Of a stretch of 34,035 nt of DNA, positions 31,631 to 34,035 are shown piece after piece (position 1 is the first letter of the stretch; every line of letters starts with the position of its first letter). Made by a program: the position numbers and the translations under genes. The notes beneath the pieces were generated by a model. The model saw only the letters and a list, made by a program, of their open reading frames with translations, ran no database searches and was not told the origin of the DNA. This DNA comes from Microcaldota archaeon (lineage in GTDB: Archaea; Iainarchaeota; Iainarchaeia; JAADDC01). Where the stretch lies: positions 1 to 34,035 of the forward strand of contig JALVAT010000011.1 in NCBI GenBank assembly GCA_027011045.1. Direction: 5' to 3'.

Positions 31631-31969
31631 TCATATTCTCCTGCGGAGGAATGGCTTTCTGCGCTGTGCTGCGAGTCCGGCAAGGCCAACACCGTACTGT
31701 GCAGCTGCGGGCTTTGCTGCGGGCGGCGGTGTCTTGTGCTGGTCTATCAGAATGATGTCCTTCACCGCAACGACCTTGTAGTAGTCAATGGCCTTCTTCT
31801 TGAGGATCTCGGCGGCTTCCTTCTTGCTACGCACCTTGAATGGCTCCAGCGTGATCTTGTAGATCTTGCCCTGCTCGAGATCTATGACGAAGTCGTACGC
31901 CTTGCCAATGTACTCTGCGTCCGTGGAGTATATGTCCATTCCAAACATCTTCGAGAGCTCCATACTCAT
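31631..31969 (-). CDS. PRC-barrel protein with Ala/Pro/Arg tail
   Basis: A 112-residue protein. A PRC-barrel domain fills residues 1-80 (SKMFGMDIYSTDAEYIGKAY, VIDLEQGKIYKITLEPF, YYKVVAVKDIILID), followed by a low-complexity tail ending RRKPFLRRRI, which could contact RNA or DNA. I choose ATG 31969, since GGGGGT stands six bases upstream and the TATA-like GGTTTATATATTGA at 32011-32024 puts transcription near 31990. In-frame ATGs at 31975 and 31963 are alternatives. Codon use is strongly biased, as in the ribosomal genes, so expression may be high. Confidence 0.83.
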   Translation of the reverse strand: MSMELSKMFGMDIYSTDAEYIGKAYDFVIDLEQGKIYKITLEPFKVRSKKEAAEILKKKAIDYYKVVAVKDIILIDQHKTPPPAAKPAAAQYGVGLAGLAAQRRKPFLRRRI

Positions 31970-32024
31970 GAGCATACCCCCGTGAGTTCTAACGGTTAGA
32001 AAATGCATTCTCAATATATAAACC

Positions 32025-32573
32025 TATGTGTTTTGATCGATGCCTTTGTTGTCCTACTTGCCCACGCAATACCGGAAGTCAGGGGGTCCCTCTCCACTTC
32101 GCCAGACTCTCGCAGTGCATACCCTTTGTGTGCAGGTATTCAGCAGTCAAAATATTCAAGTTATTTCCAAAATCTGGCAGCTACTCCCACATCACCACAT
32201 CTTGCCCGTATGTCACAAATTATTTTTGTGTTAATCAAAATTATTTGGTGTTGCTCGCGGCAGATGCGGTGAAACCCTGTGGTGTGGAATTTGGATTCTG
32301 CACCGGAAGTGTGGGGGCTGCGGGGATTTTTGGGAATGCAAAAATAACAAACATACTATTTGTTTACAAAACACTATTTTTGTACTGGTTTGCCCTACTC
32401 GCACACCCCTGCTGGAGCGTGTTTACAAATTAAGTATTTGCTAAACAAAAATATTGCTTTGGTAATTCCATCGTTTGGCATACTTCTGTTTACCCAGGGG
32501 ATAGCTTCTACAGTGGTAAAGTGCAACCCCAACGAACGTGTGCATTTTTAAATCGGGAAGACGTTCTATAGGC
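32025..32573. other. AT-rich gene-free region at a strand-bias change, possible replication origin or terminus
   Basis: No convincing gene is present; the one long plus-strand frame gives a Cys-rich, low-quality translation. From about 32200 the sequence is much richer in A/T than the window average. It contains CACAAA/TTTGTG (32214-32219 with 32225-32230), and TGTTTAC at about 32360, 32419 and 32488, the first two within GTTTACAAA. The A/T bias of the plus strand changes across this area. The TATA-like TTTTTAAAT at 32545-32553 is the promoter of the next gene. No orc1/cdc6 gene is in the window and no canonical ORB was recognised. Confidence 0.35.
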
Positions 32574-32927
32574 GTGGGGGCCCGTCGGATACTTGCGCTA
32601 ATAGGTGTTGTGTATCTCCTCTTCTACCTTGGGAGGGGTGTAGCCGGTAGTAGCGGCGAGCAGTTCCCCCATTCTGCCCCTGCCACGTTCCTCGATGCAA
32701 ACTGTTGGTACTCCGACGGCGTCCTACACGTTTCGGTTATTGCCCACGTTCCCCTCAAGTCCGTCTATGCCGTGCTTCCCAATGGTGATTCGCTCCTGCT
32801 GGCTGAGTCTTTGCCCGCGAATTGGTCCGCTGAACGCGTGTTTACAGGTACCTCGAGCTCCGTTGTGATTACTGCTGAAGCGGGCAGCTCAGATCTTAAC
32901 GTTCCCGTTCTCTGTACCGCTCGCTGA
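32574..32927 (+). CDS. Membrane-anchored extracellular protein, unknown function
   Basis: A 117-residue protein starting with a GTG about 25 nt after TTTTTAAAT. N-terminal ARRILALIGVVYLLFYLGRG is a membrane anchor or uncleaved signal. The rest is a small beta-rich domain with two Cys (NCWYSDG, VLCTAR), which may pair. No family is recognised. Unlike plus-strand genes on the left, its codons favour T over A at third positions. Confidence 0.7.
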   Translation: MGARRILALIGVVYLLFYLGRGVAGSSGEQFPHSAPATFLDANCWYSDGVLHVSVIAHVPLKSVYAVLPNGDSLLLAESLPANWSAERVFTGTSSSVVITAEAGSSDLNVPVLCTAR

Positions 32928-33152
32928 GGGTTTCTCTATTTTTTGATGCAAGGTTTCTGCGGTATGCATACTTCGGTATACATAACCCGTCTTAGCGTCC
33001 ATCCTTGTTATGTATAATTCCATCATTTGCAGAAGTAATATGTTTGACAAACAAGCATACTTTTTGAGGGCCCCCATCGCACGTCACCACGTACCCCTGC
33101 TAAAAGCCCAAATACAGTTTTTCTTTAACAGCAACTTTTCTTGCTGGGATCC

Positions 33153-33160
33153 GCTTATAT
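33153..33160 (+). promoter_or_regulatory. TATA-like box of the M20 peptidase gene
   Basis: GCTTATAT, 27 nt from the ATG at 33184. The gap from 32928 to this box otherwise holds only AT-rich sequence in which TATGTATA/TATACATA words recur (about 32971-32985, 33007-33016 and 33176-33185). Confidence 0.55.
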
Positions 33161-33183
33161 CCTCGAGCCCCCCATTGTTATGT

Positions 33184-34035
33184 ATGGTGGACGTTGAACT
33201 TCTGAAGCGGCTCGTTTCCATACCTTCGGAGCCTGGGAACCTGGATGCTAAGCGCGAAGCTGCCCGTTTGATCGCTTCCGCTGCTCGGGAGCGGGGGCTG
33301 GAGGCAGATTATGTAGAAGATTCCAAGGGTATTCCCAACGTAATTGTCCGTCACCCGCGCGGCAAGGGGAAGCGTGTTGTCCTCCTGGTGCACCATGATG
33401 TGGTCCCCGCTGGCGATGGCTGGGATTTCGACCCGTACAAACCCTTTGTTCAGGACGGCAAGCTCTACGGTCGCGGTGCGGCGGATAACAAGGCAGATAT
33501 TGTCGCTGCCCTCGATGCCATGGCCGCCGTTTCGGAGCCCGCCGTAGATCCCGTGCTCGTGTCCGTCGGAGCAGAGGAAACGGGCGAGTCCGAGGAGTTC
33601 ATGCGCAGTATTGACGGCGACCTTGTTGTTGTGCTCGATTCTGGACCATATGTGTCCATTGGTGCCTCGGGAGTGCTTCGCATAAAGCTACGCGTCTTCG
33701 GAAAGCAAGCACACTCCGCATATCCGTTCTTGGGCGAGAACGCCATTTACAACGCTGCAAGGATCCTCCAGTTCTTGGAGCATCTTGGGCACGTGGCGGA
33801 GCGAACCTTCGTCTCCAAGTACAGAGCGCCTGAGCACTACGACGGTGTTCCCCTGCGCCTGAACGCCACCATGCTGTCCGCGGGCATCGCAGGAAATATC
33901 ATCCCAGACGTCGCCGAGATCCTCGTGGATGTGAGAACCATTCCCGAGTGCGACAACGACTGTGCCTGGCGCTGGATCGCCGAAAACCTCCTATCGTTTG
34001 CGGAGCGGGAGGGCATTCGCATTTCCCTCGAAAAG
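33184..34035 (+). CDS. M20 family metallopeptidase (ArgE/DapE-like), 3' end outside the window
   Basis: 284 codons are present and the frame is open to the window end. Metal-site residues of the M20 family are visible: His70 and Asp72 in VHHDVVP, bridging Asp101 in GRGAADNKAD, Glu131-Glu132 in GAEETGESE and Asp152 in VLDSGP. The dimerisation (lid) domain begins at GASGVLRIKLRVFGKQAHSA, with the conserved His. The substrate (N-acyl amino acid, succinyl-diaminopimelate or peptide) cannot be told. The last metal His lies beyond the window. Confidence 0.9.
   Translation, partial: MVDVELLKRLVSIPSEPGNLDAKREAARLIASAARERGLEADYVEDSKGIPNVIVRHPRGKGKRVVLLVHHDVVPAGDGWDFDPYKPFVQDGKLYGRGAADNKADIVAALDAMAAVSEPAVDPVLVSVGAEETGESEEFMRSIDGDLVVVLDSGPYVSIGASGVLRIKLRVFGKQAHSAYPFLGENAIYNAARILQFLEHLGHVAERTFVSKYRAPEHYDGVPLRLNATMLSAGIAGNIIPDVAEILVDVRTIPECDNDCAWRWIAENLLSFAEREGIRISLEK

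Noticed and set aside
31970-32014. N-terminal extension of the second PRC-barrel protein to ATG 32014
   Set aside because: That start lies inside the TATA-like box. The PRC domain begins after the later ATGs, one of which has a proper ribosome binding site.
32026-32433. A 135-codon plus-strand frame in the AT-rich region
   Set aside because: It is a Cys/Phe-rich translation without hydrophobic or domain logic, with no ribosome binding site and in AT-rich sequence. A random open frame is more likely.

Overview
The window is archaeal. It encodes CDP-archaeol synthase, ribosomal proteins eS1 and uS15, the RNase P protein Rpp21, MCM helicase, transcription factor TFE, Trm56 and the kinase Bud32. 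TATA-like boxes lie about 25 nt upstream of many start codons, which suggests many leaderless transcripts. Several proteins are smaller than usual (archaeosortase, RqcH, a 38-residue Pcc1-like ORF), and class III-type pilins are abundant. A small-genome lineage such as a DPANN archaeon would fit, but that placement is inference.

Layout. 1-360: tRNA-Arg(CCG), preceded by a five-hairpin leader, and tRNA-Gln(CTG). 406-3629: a leftward uS15 / mini-Pcc1 / eS1 / CarS / archaeosortase operon, then leftward bud32 and rightward rpp21. 3669-9292: an intein-bearing MCM, an AcdB-type ATP-grasp subunit, a coiled-coil membrane protein and an M50 protease. 9330-10747: five small pilin-like genes in two convergent groups. 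10776-14095: a heat-shock/proteostasis locus with Hsp20 divergent from a winged-helix regulator and a CDC48 ATPase. 14096-15327: a Tat translocase operon containing a tiny Tat-signal ORF. 15361-16251: two unrecognised divergent genes. 16264-24880: a surface-protein block with a pilin-like beta-helix protein, a fibre protein of about 1,200 aa, a His-Xaa-Asp repeat protein, a radical SAM/SPASM maturase and a DUF483-like protein. 24945-25349: tRNA-Lys(CTT), a second inverted copy of the hairpin leader, and further hairpins. 25505-29338: PRC-barrel, short RqcH, beta-CASP nuclease, Trm56 and TFE. 29348-31969: a membrane protein, two pilins, an unknown protein and a second PRC-barrel protein. 31970-34035: an AT-rich gene-poor stretch, a membrane-anchored protein and a truncated M20 peptidase.

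Most interesting system: the operon at about 23.6-16.3 kb. A radical SAM/SPASM enzyme lies next to a protein whose last 200 residues carry 24 His-Xaa-Asp (plus 4 His-Xaa-Asn) motifs. The enzyme itself ends in five His-Xaa-Asp motifs spaced 6-7 residues apart. This suggests peptide modification of a cell-surface fibre component. I do not recognise it as a named system.

Other notable points are a near-identical hairpin module before two tRNA genes, an archaeosortase-like protein co-encoded with CDP-archaeol synthase, a putative Tat substrate inside the Tat operon, and a change of A/T strand bias across an AT-rich region near 31.5-32.6 kb. The window opens inside a repeat and ends inside a gene, so it may be a whole contig.
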